Positions 25,672 through 35,121 of a stretch of DNA of 64,000 bases are shown here, piece by piece. The stretch's first letter is position 1. Every line of letters starts with the position of its first letter. The stretch spans positions 124,001 through 188,000 of the forward strand of contig JAHBVV010000010.1 of NCBI GenBank assembly GCA_019637335.1, given 5' to 3'. The stretch comes from Candidatus Hydrogenedentota bacterium (GTDB taxonomy: Bacteria; Hydrogenedentota; Hydrogenedentia; Hydrogenedentales; JAEUWI01). The notes under the pieces were generated by a model that ran no database searches, was not told where the DNA came from, and worked only from the letters and a program-made list of their open reading frames with translations. Position numbers and translations under genes: made by a program.

Positions 25672-26859
25672 ATGGCAGGAAACAGAGGCGTTGCGTATAT
25701 CAAGCCGGGCGTGGTCGAAGTGCAGAGCATCGACTACCCCAAATTGGCGCTGGGGAATCGCAAATGCGAGCACGGCGTCATCCTGAAGATTGTATCGACG
25801 AATATCTGCGGCAGCGACCAGCACATGGTTCGGGGCCGGACCACGGCGCCGGAGGGGCTCATCCTCGGCCACGAAATTACCGGCGAAGTCATTGAATGCG
25901 GGCGCGACGTGGAATTCATCAAGGCGGGGGATATCGTTTCCGTCCCGTTCAACATTGCCTGCGGTCGCTGCCGCAACTGCAAGGAAGGGCGCACCGGCAT
26001 CTGCCTCAACGTAAACCCCGCGCGCCCCGGCGCGGCCTACGGCTACGTGGACATGGGCGGCTGGGTCGGCGGCCAGGCCGAATACGTGATGGTGCCCTAC
26101 GCGGACTTCAACCTGCTCAAATTCCCCGATCGCGATCAGGCGCTGGCCAAGATCAAGGACCTCACGCTGCTCTCGGACATCTTCCCGACGGGCTACCACG
26201 GCGCCGTGACGGCGGGCGTGGGACCCGGCACGATCGTGTATGTCGCCGGAGCGGGTCCGGTCGGGCTCGCGTGCGCGGCCTCATGCCATCTGCTTGGCGC
26301 GGCCTGCGTCATCGTGGGCGATATGATCGACGAGCGCCTGGCGCAGGCCCGCAGCTTCGGCTGCGAGACGGTGGATCTGAAAAAGAGCGCGTCGCTCGCC
26401 GAACAGATCGAGCAGATCGTCGGCGTGCCCGAGGTCGACGCCGCCGTGGACTGCGTGGGCTTTGAAGCGCGCGGCCATGGGGACGGCCACGTGAAGGAGC
26501 AGCCGGCGACGGTGCTGAACGCGGTGATGGAAGTGACGCGGGCGGGCGGTTCCATCGGCATTCCCGGGCTTTATGTCACGGGCGACCCGGGCGGCGTCGA
26601 TGATAACGCCAAAGTCGGCAACCTGGGCATCCGCATCGGGCTGGGCTGGGCCAAGTCGCACTGCTTCCACACCGGCCAGTGCCCGGTGATGAAGTACCAC
26701 CGTCAGCTGATGCAGTGCATCCTGTACGACAAGATCCAGATCGCGAAGGCGTGTAACGTGGAAACCATTTCGTTGGACGAGGCCCCGAAGGGCTACCAGG
26801 ACTTCGACAAGGGCGCCGCGAAGAAGTTTGTGATCGATCCGCACAAAATGATCGCGTAG
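25672..26859 (+). CDS. fdhA: Glutathione-independent formaldehyde dehydrogenase (zinc alcohol dehydrogenase family)
   Basis: A 395-residue zinc- and NAD-dependent dehydrogenase of the FdhA type, which oxidises formaldehyde (and acts as an aldehyde dismutase in some species) without glutathione. Catalytic zinc ligands are C46 (TNICGSDQH) and H67 (LGHEITGEV). The structural zinc knuckle is C97, C100, C103 and C111. The nucleotide loop is VYVAGAGPVGLACAASC. FdhA-specific stretches include ATVLNAVMEVTRAGG and FHTGQCPVMKYHRQLMQ. GGAGAGG precedes the start. It is a single gene with a strong promoter and a terminator-like hairpin, which suggests housekeeping detoxification of formaldehyde. Confidence 0.9.
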   Translation: MAGNRGVAYIKPGVVEVQSIDYPKLALGNRKCEHGVILKIVSTNICGSDQHMVRGRTTAPEGLILGHEITGEVIECGRDVEFIKAGDIVSVPFNIACGRCRNCKEGRTGICLNVNPARPGAAYGYVDMGGWVGGQAEYVMVPYADFNLLKFPDRDQALAKIKDLTLLSDIFPTGYHGAVTAGVGPGTIVYVAGAGPVGLACAASCHLLGAACVIVGDMIDERLAQARSFGCETVDLKKSASLAEQIEQIVGVPEVDAAVDCVGFEARGHGDGHVKEQPATVLNAVMEVTRAGGSIGIPGLYVTGDPGGVDDNAKVGNLGIRIGLGWAKSHCFHTGQCPVMKYHRQLMQCILYDKIQIAKACNVETISLDEAPKGYQDFDKGAAKKFVIDPHKMIA

Positions 26860-26881
26860 CGTGAACGAGAGGCGCGAAGCC

Positions 26882-26915
26882 GCCGCCGGGCACGCTAATC
26901 GGCGCGCCCGGCGGC
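26882..26915 (+). terminator. Hairpin after fdhA
   Basis: GCCGCCGGGC (26882-26891) and GCCCGGCGGC (26906-26915) form a perfect 10-base stem with a 14-base loop, 22 bases after the fdhA stop. There is no T-run, only CGACTTCTCT. The rest of the gap to 27231 contains no convincing gene. Confidence 0.5.
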
Positions 26916-27231
26916 CGACTTCTCTGGGCAGGCGCGTGGATTGGCGGGCGAGTGCCCGGCGCGGCAGTCGCGTCACGCCAGGATGCTGAAATACAGGAAA
27001 AGTGGGCGCGGGTGGACCGCCGTCATTCCCCTCGGCTGGGTATGTGGCCGGAAACCACCTGTATGGAGTACGGCCTCGGCCCTCGCCTGCCTGGACGTTT
27101 GGAACGGCTGTGCTGCTCAGTGCGCGATCTTTTTCCCCGGGCGAATAATTTGAAACGCCCGGCGGTATGGTGTAAACGAACAGGCGTGTAGGGTGTTATT
27201 GGGAGCCGACGCCGCACGGGGAGGATTTTCC

Positions 27232-28122
27232 GTGGATGCTCAGGAAAGCAAGCAGAAATTCCAGCAATCAGACCAGCTCTACCGCGCGGGCCGTTACGAG
27301 GAAGCCCTGAGCCTGCTCGATGAACTGAACCGGGCGTACCCCAACGCCAGGAATGTCCTCTATCCAGCCGCGTTGTGCCTCCAGAAGCTGGGCCGGGACA
27401 GGGATGCGCTCCCAATCTGCGAACAATTGATAGCCCAGTTTCAAGATCCCCGGGCGCAGAAGCTCAAGGCGAAGATCACCGCGGGCCAGACGGCGGGCGG
27501 TGATGTCGAATCCACTGCACTGGCCGACCTCGGGCTCACCGGGGCAAGTGATATTCTGGGCGACGCGCCCCCGCGCCGTGCGCACCCCTATACACCCGTG
27601 GAAGAAGGGTCCGAATGGCTCAAGTACAGCCTTATCGGGCTGGGCGTCGTGGTGCTGCTGGCCATTCTGATCGTGCCGCCCCTGATGTATGAAGCGCCGC
27701 CGGAACCGCCCCCGGGAAGTGCCGCGCAGAGCGAGCAAGGGCAGGCGTTCGACCCGGATTCCGTCGCCGGGCTCATTGGTATCGGCGCCATACTGGCTGT
27801 AATTATTTGCGGTTACGTGGGCCACATTCTTGGCGGGTACCTGGCCTTGGTCGTGCTCAATCAACTGCCGTCCGACGACCTGCTGCAAAACGTGCTATCG
27901 CTTGCGCTGACCTTCTTTCTTGCCTATCTCGTATCACTAATCCCGTTTGTCGGCTGGATAGCAGCCATTGTCATCGTCAGTAGCCGATACGAGTTGGGCT
28001 GTGGCGGGCTCCTGGCCTTCCTCTTCATTTCCAACGTGTGTTCCACCATCTGCGCGATTGTTCCCTTCTTGATGATTGGCGGATCGCTCGCGGCCTTTGG
28101 TGAACTCATGGGCGCGGCGTAG
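27232..28122 (+). CDS. TPR-containing multi-pass membrane protein
   Basis: A 296-residue protein. Residues about 10-80 are one to two tetratricopeptide repeats (SDQLYRAGRYEEALSLLDEL, then AALCLQKLGRDRDALPICEQ). A linker follows, then a single helix (about 130-150, LIGLGVVVLLAILIVPPL), an acidic/proline linker (PPEPPPGSAAQSEQGQ) and about four further hydrophobic helices to the end. The GTG at 27232 is supported by GGGGAGGA 6 bases upstream; the annotated-length alternative 13 codons earlier has no such site. It probably tethers a protein-protein interaction module to the inner membrane. No named family was recognised. Confidence 0.65.
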   Translation: MDAQESKQKFQQSDQLYRAGRYEEALSLLDELNRAYPNARNVLYPAALCLQKLGRDRDALPICEQLIAQFQDPRAQKLKAKITAGQTAGGDVESTALADLGLTGASDILGDAPPRRAHPYTPVEEGSEWLKYSLIGLGVVVLLAILIVPPLMYEAPPEPPPGSAAQSEQGQAFDPDSVAGLIGIGAILAVIICGYVGHILGGYLALVVLNQLPSDDLLQNVLSLALTFFLAYLVSLIPFVGWIAAIVIVSSRYELGCGGLLAFLFISNVCSTICAIVPFLMIGGSLAAFGELMGAA

Positions 28123-28244
28123 TTCCCGGCCGTCCACCCATAGGACGCGATTTCCCGCAATGGCCCTCACTTGATCCGTAGCCGCTCCCTCTGGTGTAGT
28201 AGCGGGAAGTCAGGGTTGGCAGACATTTCCCGGGAGACAGTGCT

Positions 28245-30665
28245 TTGATTAAGGTCTTGCGTGCAATGCGGCATGTCGTTTTGGTGGCGGCCTTGCTGTG
28301 GAGCGCCGCGTCCGCTTCGGGAGAGGAGCCGCTGCCCGATCGGGTGGAGTTTAACCGGCATATCCGCCCGATACTCTCCGACAATTGCTTCCAATGCCAC
28401 GGTCCCGACCGGAACACCCGCGAGGCGGGGCTTCGCCTCGATGTGCGCGGCGAGGCCGTCGCGGACCGGGGCGGTTTTCGCGCGGTAGCGGCGGGCGATC
28501 CGGATGCGAGCGAAATCATCCACCGCATTCTCGCGGAGGACCCCGGCGACAAGATGCCGCCGCCCGAATCGAACCGGCATGTTTCGGAGCGCGAGCAGGC
28601 GCTTTTGCGGCGCTGGATCGCGCAGGGCGCGGAATACGAGGCGCACTGGGCGTACATCCCGCCCGCCGCGCACCCGTTGCCCAACGTCGAAAACGCCGCC
28701 TGGCCGCGCAACGACGTCGATCGCTTCGTGCTTGCGCGGCTGGATCAGGAAGGGCTTCGCCCATCTCCCGAAGCGGGCCGCGAGACGCTTATCCGGCGGC
28801 TGTACTTCGATCTCATCGGTTTGCCCCCGACCCCCGCCGAGGTGGGCGCCTTCCTGCTCGACAATGCGCCCGACGCCTACGAGAAGCTCGTTGAACGTCT
28901 TCTGGCCTCGCCGCACTTTGGAGAACGCCTGGCGGTCTACTGGCTCGACCTCGTGCGCTACGCCGACACGGTGGGCTACCACGGCGATCAGGTGCGCGGC
29001 GTCGCGCCCTACCGGGATTATGTCATCGCCGCCTTCAACAGCAACATGCCCTTCGATCAGTTCACGCGGGAGCAACTGGCGGGCGACCTCTTGGAGCGCC
29101 CTACGAAGGAGCAGATCATCGCCACGGGCTACAACCGCCTCAACATGGTCACCCGCGAGGGCGGCGCGCAGGAGATGGACTACATCGTGCGCTATGCCGC
29201 CGACCGAACGCGGACCACGGCCTCGGTGTGGCTCGGTTCTTCGATGGGCTGCGCGCAGTGTCACGATCACAAGTTCGACCCCTTCACCATCGAGGATTTC
29301 TACCGCTTCAGCGCGTTCTTCGCCGACATCAAGGAAAAAGGCGTACAGAGCGAAGCCGGCAACGAGGGCCCCTTCCCGCCGTACCTGCTCTTCCCGGAAC
29401 CAGAGCAGAAAGTGGAGCACGACGCGGTGCTCGATCGCCTGGCGAGCCTGCAATCCTTGTTGGAGACCTTCGAGGAGGGGGAGAGCGTTGAAGGCGGCGA
29501 AAGCCCCGCTACCACGGACGATCTTAATAAGCAACTGCGCGAGGCGGAGCGCCGGAAGTTCAGCCTGGAGCAACAGATCCACAGCAGCGCCATCACCGAA
29601 ACCATGGAGCCCCGCGTCACGCGCGTCTTGCCGCGCGGCAATTGGATGGACGAGTCCGGCGCGGTGGTGGAGCCGGCGGCGCCCGCCTTTCTGGGCGGGC
29701 TGTGGCTCACCGGCGCGCGTCCCGACCGGCTTGATTTGGCGAACTGGCTGACGGATCGCAACAACCCGCTCACCGCGCGTGTCTTCGCGAACCGCCTCTG
29801 GAAGCTCTATTTTGGCACGGGCATCTCACGCGTCCTCGACGACCTGGGCTCGCAGGGCGAGTGGCCCGTGCATCCCGAATTGCTCGACTACCTGGCGATT
29901 GCCTTCATGGACAGCGGCTGGGACGTCAAGCACATGGTCCGGCTCCTCGTCACGAGCAGCGCCTACCGGCAGTCCTCCATGGCCGACGCCGCGCTCAAGC
30001 ACATCGACCCGGCCAACCGCCTGATCGCGCGCCAGTCGCGTTTTCGCCTGGAGGCCGAGTTCGTGCGCGACAACGCCTTGAAGGTGAGCGGCCTGCTGTC
30101 GGAGAAGATGGGCGGGCCCGCCGCGAAACCCTACCAGCCCGCGGGCTATTACAAGGAACTGAACTTTCCGACGCGCGAGTACGAGCCGAGCACAGGTGAA
30201 GAATTGTACCGCCGCGGCGTGTACACCCACTGGCAGCGGACCTATCTCCATCCGAGCCTGTTGGCCTTCGATGCTCCAACCCGGGAGGAATGCACCGCCG
30301 AGCGCACCATATCCAACTCGCCCCAGCAGGCCCTGACGCTGCTTAACGATCCCATATTCGTTGAGGCGGCGCGCGTTTTCGCCGAGCGAATCCTCCTGGA
30401 AGGCGGGGACACGGCCGACGATCGCATCCGCTGGGCCTGGCGCGAGGCGCTGTCCCGGGATCCCGTCCCCGAAGAGCACGAAATCCTCGCGGGGCTGTAC
30501 GCGAAGCACCTGGCGCAGTTCGAGGCAAACCCGGCATCCGCGGCGGACTTCATCGCCATCGGAGAGAAGCCGGCCCCCGCGGGCGTCGACCCGGTCCAGC
30601 TTGCAGCCTGGAGCTCGGTGAGCCGGACCATCATGAATACACACGAGATGATTTATCGGTATTGA
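28245..30665 (+). CDS. PSCyt1-DUF1549-DUF1553 cytochrome protein
   Basis: An 806-residue exported protein with signal peptide, cytochrome c domain (VEFNRHIRPILSDNCFQCHG, haem site CFQCH), DUF1549 (WPRNDVDRFVLARLDQEGL) with a CAQCHDHKFDPF motif, a coiled segment (about 385-445) and DUF1553 (NPLTARVFANRLWKLYFGTG to NTHEMIYRY). TTG 28245 is preceded by GGGAG; ATG 28266 is the alternative. It is the upstream partner of a DUF1501 gene, but here a DUF433/DUF5615 pair stands between them. The usual view is that the cytochrome and the sulfatase-like partner act together in the periplasm; their substrate is not known. Confidence 0.87.
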   Translation: MIKVLRAMRHVVLVAALLWSAASASGEEPLPDRVEFNRHIRPILSDNCFQCHGPDRNTREAGLRLDVRGEAVADRGGFRAVAAGDPDASEIIHRILAEDPGDKMPPPESNRHVSEREQALLRRWIAQGAEYEAHWAYIPPAAHPLPNVENAAWPRNDVDRFVLARLDQEGLRPSPEAGRETLIRRLYFDLIGLPPTPAEVGAFLLDNAPDAYEKLVERLLASPHFGERLAVYWLDLVRYADTVGYHGDQVRGVAPYRDYVIAAFNSNMPFDQFTREQLAGDLLERPTKEQIIATGYNRLNMVTREGGAQEMDYIVRYAADRTRTTASVWLGSSMGCAQCHDHKFDPFTIEDFYRFSAFFADIKEKGVQSEAGNEGPFPPYLLFPEPEQKVEHDAVLDRLASLQSLLETFEEGESVEGGESPATTDDLNKQLREAERRKFSLEQQIHSSAITETMEPRVTRVLPRGNWMDESGAVVEPAAPAFLGGLWLTGARPDRLDLANWLTDRNNPLTARVFANRLWKLYFGTGISRVLDDLGSQGEWPVHPELLDYLAIAFMDSGWDVKHMVRLLVTSSAYRQSSMADAALKHIDPANRLIARQSRFRLEAEFVRDNALKVSGLLSEKMGGPAAKPYQPAGYYKELNFPTREYEPSTGEELYRRGVYTHWQRTYLHPSLLAFDAPTREECTAERTISNSPQQALTLLNDPIFVEAARVFAERILLEGGDTADDRIRWAWREALSRDPVPEEHEILAGLYAKHLAQFEANPASAADFIAIGEKPAPAGVDPVQLAAWSSVSRTIMNTHEMIYRY

Positions 30666-30701
30666 GTACAATATATTCCAGTCGACCTGGGGTTTCTTGA
30701 T

Positions 30702-30929
30702 ATGAAATTTGCGCGAATAACAATCAATCCCGAACAGATGGGTGGCGTGGCCTGCATACGGGGATTGAGAATCCCCGTTTCCACGGTGGTCTCCATGGTG
30801 GCGGATGGAATGTCGGATCCAGAGATTCTGGACGCCTATCCAGACTTGGAAATCGCGGACATTCACGAGGCGCTTCACTTTGCGGCGGAGGCGGTTCGAG
30901 AGCGCGAGTTGCCAATACTGGCCCCGTGA
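30702..30929 (+). CDS. DUF433-family antitoxin-like protein
   Basis: A 75-residue DUF433 protein, a small helix-turn-helix-containing family often found as the antitoxin beside PIN-like DUF5615 proteins. Signature: RITINPEQMGGVACIRGLRI, then PVSTVVSMVADGMSDPEILDAYPDL, with the winged-helix-like core. It overlaps the next gene by four bases (GTGA). An AT-rich TACAATATATT at 30666-30676 could hold a -10 box, so the pair may have its own autoregulated promoter. Binding of its own operator is family knowledge, not shown here. Confidence 0.85.
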   Translation: MKFARITINPEQMGGVACIRGLRIPVSTVVSMVADGMSDPEILDAYPDLEIADIHEALHFAAEAVRERELPILAP

Positions 30930-31300
30930 GGTTCTTAATTGACAACGCGATTTCTCCCAAAGTTGCGGGTGTGCTTTGTGCGAGAGGCTTTGATTGTGTG
31001 CATGTCCGGGACGTGGGAATGGCGGAAGCCACCGACTTGGAGATATTCGAACGAGCAGCAATAGAACAGCGGGTACTGGTTTCCGCCGATACGGATTTTG
31101 GGACGCTTCTCGCGACCTATCAGGCAACCGAACCGTCGCTGATTCTGTTGCGGAAGGTGGCGACTCACCGTCCCCTGGTTCAGGCGGAACTGATTCTCGC
31201 TAATCTGGCCGCGTTGGAGGAGTCACTGGAACGTGGGTGTGTTGTTGTGATTGATGAGGCCCGCATCCGAATCAGAACGCTGCCCATTCTGGAATCGTGA
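30926..31300 (+). CDS. DUF5615 PIN-like toxin
   Basis: A 124-residue PIN-like protein. It begins MRFLIDNAISPKVAGVLCARG, with the first acidic residue in DN. A central VSADTDFGTLL gives the second acidic cluster, followed by LILLRK. These are the family's probable RNase residues. The GTG start overlaps the DUF433 stop as GTGA. The stop TGA at 31298-31300 again overlaps a GTG of the downstream frame, so translation of the whole string may be coupled. The toxin appears complete, in contrast to the broken PIN gene at 765. Confidence 0.82.
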   Translation: MRFLIDNAISPKVAGVLCARGFDCVHVRDVGMAEATDLEIFERAAIEQRVLVSADTDFGTLLATYQATEPSLILLRKVATHRPLVQAELILANLAALEESLERGCVVVIDEARIRIRTLPILES

Positions 31301-31356
31301 GTACAGCGCAACCCGAGCCGCCGGCAATTAAGTCATCAATGAACGGAAGTGCAATC

Positions 31357-32802
31357 ATGGACCCTCTTCAAACCTACGTGCTCCAGCAGACCCGCCGCCA
31401 ATTCCTCGGCCGGGCGGCTAAGGGCATCGGCACGATGGCGCTGGCGTCGCTGCTTAATCCGGGCGTCTTGTCCGCGGGCGCCACGGCCCCGGACCGCTGG
31501 ACCGGGATCACCAATCCGACGCACTTCAAGCCGCGCGCCAAACGCATTATCTACCTCTACATGGCCGGCGGTCCCTCGCACCTGGAGACCTTTGACTATA
31601 AGCCGGCCCTGCGCAAGCTCGACGGCGCGCCCATGCCGGAATCTTTCACCAAGGGCGAGCAGCTCGCGCAATTGCAGGGCGCCGAGCTCCGCTGCATGGG
31701 GTCGCAGTTCGATTTCGCGCGACACGGGAAATCGGGCCAGGAGATCTCCTCGCTTCTCCCCAATATCGCCACGCTTGCCGACGACATGTGCATTATTCGC
31801 TCCATGCAGACGGATCAGATCAACCATGACCCCGCGCACACGTTCATGAACTCGGGGACGGCCATCTCCGGGCGCCCGAGCATGGGTTCCTGGCTGCTCT
31901 ACGGCCTCGGAAGCGAGTGCGAAAACCTGCCGGGCTTCATTGTGCTCACGTCGCTCGGCGATGGCCGCAGCCCCCAGCCGCTCTCCTCGCGCCAGTGGCA
32001 CAGCGGCTTCCTGCCCAGCAAATTCCAGGGCGTGAAGTTCAATTCCACGGGCGATCCGGTGCACTACGTGAGCAGTCCCGACGGCATTACGCACGGGCAG
32101 CAGCGCGATATCGTCGATGCGGTCCAGGCGCTGAACGGTATACACGACGCGCACGTGGATGAGGGCGAAATCGCCACACGCATCAGCCAGTACGAGATGG
32201 CCTTCCGCATGCAGACCAGCGTGCCGGATCTGGTCGATATCTCCGACGAGCCCCAGCATATTCTCGACATGTACGGCACGCAGGGCGCCGACGGCACTTT
32301 CGCGTTCAACTGCCTGCTCGCGCGGCGCATGGCCGAGCGCGGCGTGCGCTTTATCCAGCTCTACCACCGCGACTGGGATCACCACAACGACCTCAAGCAC
32401 TATATGCAGGGCTGCGCGAAGGACGTCGACCAGGCGACCGCGGCGCTCGTGAACGACCTGAAGCAGCGGGGCATGCTGGAGGACACGATCATTATCTGGG
32501 GCGGCGAGTTTGGCCGCACACCGATGGTGCAGGGGAACAAAGGCGGGCCCGGCCGCGATCACCACATGAACGGGTTCTCCATATGGATGGCGGGCGGCGG
32601 GATCCAGGGCGGCATCACACACGGCGCCACCGACGAACTCGGCTATAAGGCCGTTCAGGACGTCGTGACGGTGCACGACTTCCACGCGACGCTGCTGCAC
32701 CAGATGGGCATCGACCACAAGAAGCTGACCTACCGGTTCCAGGGCCGCGATTTCCGCCTGACCGACGTGCATGGCAACGTGGTAAAGAGCATTCTGGTCT
32801 GA
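31357..32802 (+). CDS. Exported DUF1501 protein (sulfatase-like fold)
   Basis: A 481-residue DUF1501 protein with a Tat-like signal (QQTRRQFLGRAAKGIGTMAL). Conserved blocks are IIYLYMAGGPSHLETFDYKP, SMGSWLLYGLGSECENLPGF, WGGEFGRTPMVQGN, GRDHHMNGFSIWMAGGG and the end YRFQGRDFRLTDVHGNVVKS. GGAAG lies 7 bases before ATG 31357, which I prefer to the GTG at 31297 that overlaps the toxin stop. It is related to, but clearly diverged from, the DUF1501 protein at 20788. It is the expected partner of the PSCyt protein that ends at 30665. Confidence 0.87.
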   Translation: MDPLQTYVLQQTRRQFLGRAAKGIGTMALASLLNPGVLSAGATAPDRWTGITNPTHFKPRAKRIIYLYMAGGPSHLETFDYKPALRKLDGAPMPESFTKGEQLAQLQGAELRCMGSQFDFARHGKSGQEISSLLPNIATLADDMCIIRSMQTDQINHDPAHTFMNSGTAISGRPSMGSWLLYGLGSECENLPGFIVLTSLGDGRSPQPLSSRQWHSGFLPSKFQGVKFNSTGDPVHYVSSPDGITHGQQRDIVDAVQALNGIHDAHVDEGEIATRISQYEMAFRMQTSVPDLVDISDEPQHILDMYGTQGADGTFAFNCLLARRMAERGVRFIQLYHRDWDHHNDLKHYMQGCAKDVDQATAALVNDLKQRGMLEDTIIIWGGEFGRTPMVQGNKGGPGRDHHMNGFSIWMAGGGIQGGITHGATDELGYKAVQDVVTVHDFHATLLHQMGIDHKKLTYRFQGRDFRLTDVHGNVVKSILV

Positions 32803-32829
32803 CCGAACATGAAGCCGAGCACGCGGCGC

Positions 32830-35121
32830 TCAGCTGGCCTGGGCGCGCCCGTCCAGCACAGTCCGGATCGCCTTGGAAAGCTCCGAGGTAACCATGGGCT
32901 TCATGACATGGGCGTTAAACAGTTCATCGGTGTTGGGGCGGCGGTGTTGCGCGCCGGAGAACCCGCTATAGAGAATCACCGGAATCTCCGCATTGATCTC
33001 GCGGACTGCCGCGAGCAGCTCCGACCCGCGCATCTGCGGCATCATCTCGTCGGTTATGATCACGTCGTAGCCCTGCGGCGCCGCGCGGAGCAATTCCAGC
33101 GCGCGCGCCGGGTTCGACACCGTGGTGGCGCGGTAGCCCAGACGCTGCAATGCCTTCTCCGCGAAGCGGCAGATACTGGCCTCGTCGTCCACGAACATAA
33201 CGTGCTCATTGCCGCCCCGGGCCGTGTCGTCCGCCGCCGATTCGGCGCCCTCCGCGCCCGCGGGGGCAATGGGGAGCACGATCGAGAAGGTGGATCCCAG
33301 CCCGGCCTCGCTGTAGACGTGTATCGCGCCGCTCAGGTCGCTCACGATGCCGTGGACGGTTGCCAGCCCGAGCCCCGTGCCGCCTACCTGGTGCTTCGTG
33401 GTGAAGTACGGCTCGAAGATCCGCTGCCGCACGTGTTCCTCCATGCCGTGGCCCGTGTCGCTTACGTCGATCCGCGCGTAGCGGCCGGCCTCCAGCTCCG
33501 GATGGCCCTGAAGTTGGTCGTGATCGATCCACGCGTGCGAGAGCCGGATGCCAAGCACGCCGCCGGCTTCTTCCATGGCGTGGTACGCGTTCGTGCAAAG
33601 ATTCATGAGAATCTGGTGTATCGCCGTCGCGTCCGCAAGTACCGGCGGGCAGGATTCGTCCAGATCCGACCGGATCTCAACCGTGGGCGGGATCGTTCGC
33701 CGGAGCAGCCGGATGACGTCCTCGATGGCGTCGTTCAGGTGGATCGTCCGAATCTTGAATTCCGACTGGCGTCCGAAAGCCAGAATCTGGCGCACCAGCT
33801 CGCGCGCGCGCTCGGACGCGCCGGCCACTTCGCGCAGATTCGCGCTGACCTCCGTGCCCGGCGGCAAGTCCTCAAGCGCCAGCTCGGTGAACCCCGAAAT
33901 CGCCGCGAGCAGGTTGTTGAAATCGTGGGCGATCCCGGCGGCGAGCGTACCGATAGCTTCCATTTTCTGTGATTGGCGGAGCTGATCCTCCAGCCGGAGC
34001 TGGAGGGAAATGTCGCGCGACACGGCAATGTAGCTTTCTATTTCGCCCTGGCTCCCGCGAACCACCGAGACGTGGTGCTCTTCGGTAATGCGCGCGCCGG
34101 CGGGCAGCTGCCGCGCCGTGCGCCCGTGCCACGTGCCTTCTTGCGCCAGGGCCTCGCGCACGGGGGCGTGCTCCGGATCTTCGCTGAATAGCGGCAGCCG
34201 CTGGCCGCGGAGCTCGTCCCGGGCCGCACCGTGGGCCTGTTCCCAGGCGTGATTAACGTAAACGATGGCGCCGTCCGCGTCCGCAATGGCGATGGCGTCG
34301 GGCGCCTGCTCGAGCGCGGCCGCCAGGCGCGCGCGATCCTCGTCGGCGCGGCGCTGGTCGGAGACGTCCTCCACGAAGACGGCGGCGTAGGGATCGCGGT
34401 TCGCGCTGATCACAATGCGCGAAGACCGCGTCCGCAGCCAGCAGTTTTCGCCCTCGGGGCGGCTCCAGCGGACATTCCGCGCCGGAGACTCGGCGGCCCC
34501 GTCGCGGAGCTGCGCAAGATCCTCGGCCAGGGCCGCGCCCAGTTCGGAGCCCAGGAGGTCGGGCGCGTTTCGCCCGATCAGGCGCTCGTTGGGGATGCCG
34601 AGCATTTCGCAGAAGCGGCGGTTCGCCGCGAAGACGCAACCGTCCAGGTGCGCGTGGAGAATTCCCGTGGCGGCCTGCTCGAAACTCGCGCGAAACCCGG
34701 CCCGGTTCTCCGCCAGTAGCCGGTGCGCCATCAATTGGGTGTTGACGCGGACGCGGACCTCTTCCAATTCAAACGGCTTGGAGATATAGTCGGCCGCGCC
34801 GAGTTCGAAGGCGAGCACCTTGTTAAACGTCTCGCCCAGGGCGCTGAGGAAAATGATCGGGATGTCGGAAAACGCTTCGCTCTCCTTCAGGCGGCGGCAC
34901 ACCTCGTAGCCGTCGAGCACCGGCATGTGGATATCCAGCAGGACGAGCTCCGGCGGTTCGGCCTCCACGCTGTCCAGCGCCTGCTTCCCGTCACGCGCGG
35001 CGCGGACATTGAAACCCTGCTCGACCAGGAAATTGCCGAGAACCTTGAGGTTTTCCGGGTTGTCGTCCACGATGAGAATGTCATACTGGGTGGGGTCGAT
35101 GTCGCGCAGCGCGTGTTTCAT
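32830..35121 (-). CDS. Hybrid sensor kinase: REC-PAS-PAS-HisKA-HATPase-REC
   Basis: A 763-residue soluble signalling protein. The N-terminal receiver has its phosphoacceptor Asp at 63 (LVLLDIHMPVLDG). Two PAS domains lie at about 143-255 and 265-375. The kinase core has His399 in GIAHDFNNLLAAISGF, the N-box LMNLCTNAYHAMEE, and G-boxes DTGHGM and GGTGLGLATVHGI. A C-terminal receiver has Asp691 (VIITDEMMPQMRG). There is no membrane segment. ATG 35121 overlaps the stop of the upstream kinase (ATGA), so synthesis is coupled and phosphotransfer between the two is likely. No DNA-binding output domain is present in either protein. Confidence 0.9.
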   Translation of the reverse strand: MKHALRDIDPTQYDILIVDDNPENLKVLGNFLVEQGFNVRAARDGKQALDSVEAEPPELVLLDIHMPVLDGYEVCRRLKESEAFSDIPIIFLSALGETFNKVLAFELGAADYISKPFELEEVRVRVNTQLMAHRLLAENRAGFRASFEQAATGILHAHLDGCVFAANRRFCEMLGIPNERLIGRNAPDLLGSELGAALAEDLAQLRDGAAESPARNVRWSRPEGENCWLRTRSSRIVISANRDPYAAVFVEDVSDQRRADEDRARLAAALEQAPDAIAIADADGAIVYVNHAWEQAHGAARDELRGQRLPLFSEDPEHAPVREALAQEGTWHGRTARQLPAGARITEEHHVSVVRGSQGEIESYIAVSRDISLQLRLEDQLRQSQKMEAIGTLAAGIAHDFNNLLAAISGFTELALEDLPPGTEVSANLREVAGASERARELVRQILAFGRQSEFKIRTIHLNDAIEDVIRLLRRTIPPTVEIRSDLDESCPPVLADATAIHQILMNLCTNAYHAMEEAGGVLGIRLSHAWIDHDQLQGHPELEAGRYARIDVSDTGHGMEEHVRQRIFEPYFTTKHQVGGTGLGLATVHGIVSDLSGAIHVYSEAGLGSTFSIVLPIAPAGAEGAESAADDTARGGNEHVMFVDDEASICRFAEKALQRLGYRATTVSNPARALELLRAAPQGYDVIITDEMMPQMRGSELLAAVREINAEIPVILYSGFSGAQHRRPNTDELFNAHVMKPMVTSELSKAIRTVLDGRAQAS

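Noticed and set aside
26941-27190. Two overlapping 70-79 codon frames after fdhA
   Set aside because: No ribosome site, no family resemblance, and Cys/Trp-rich low-quality composition.
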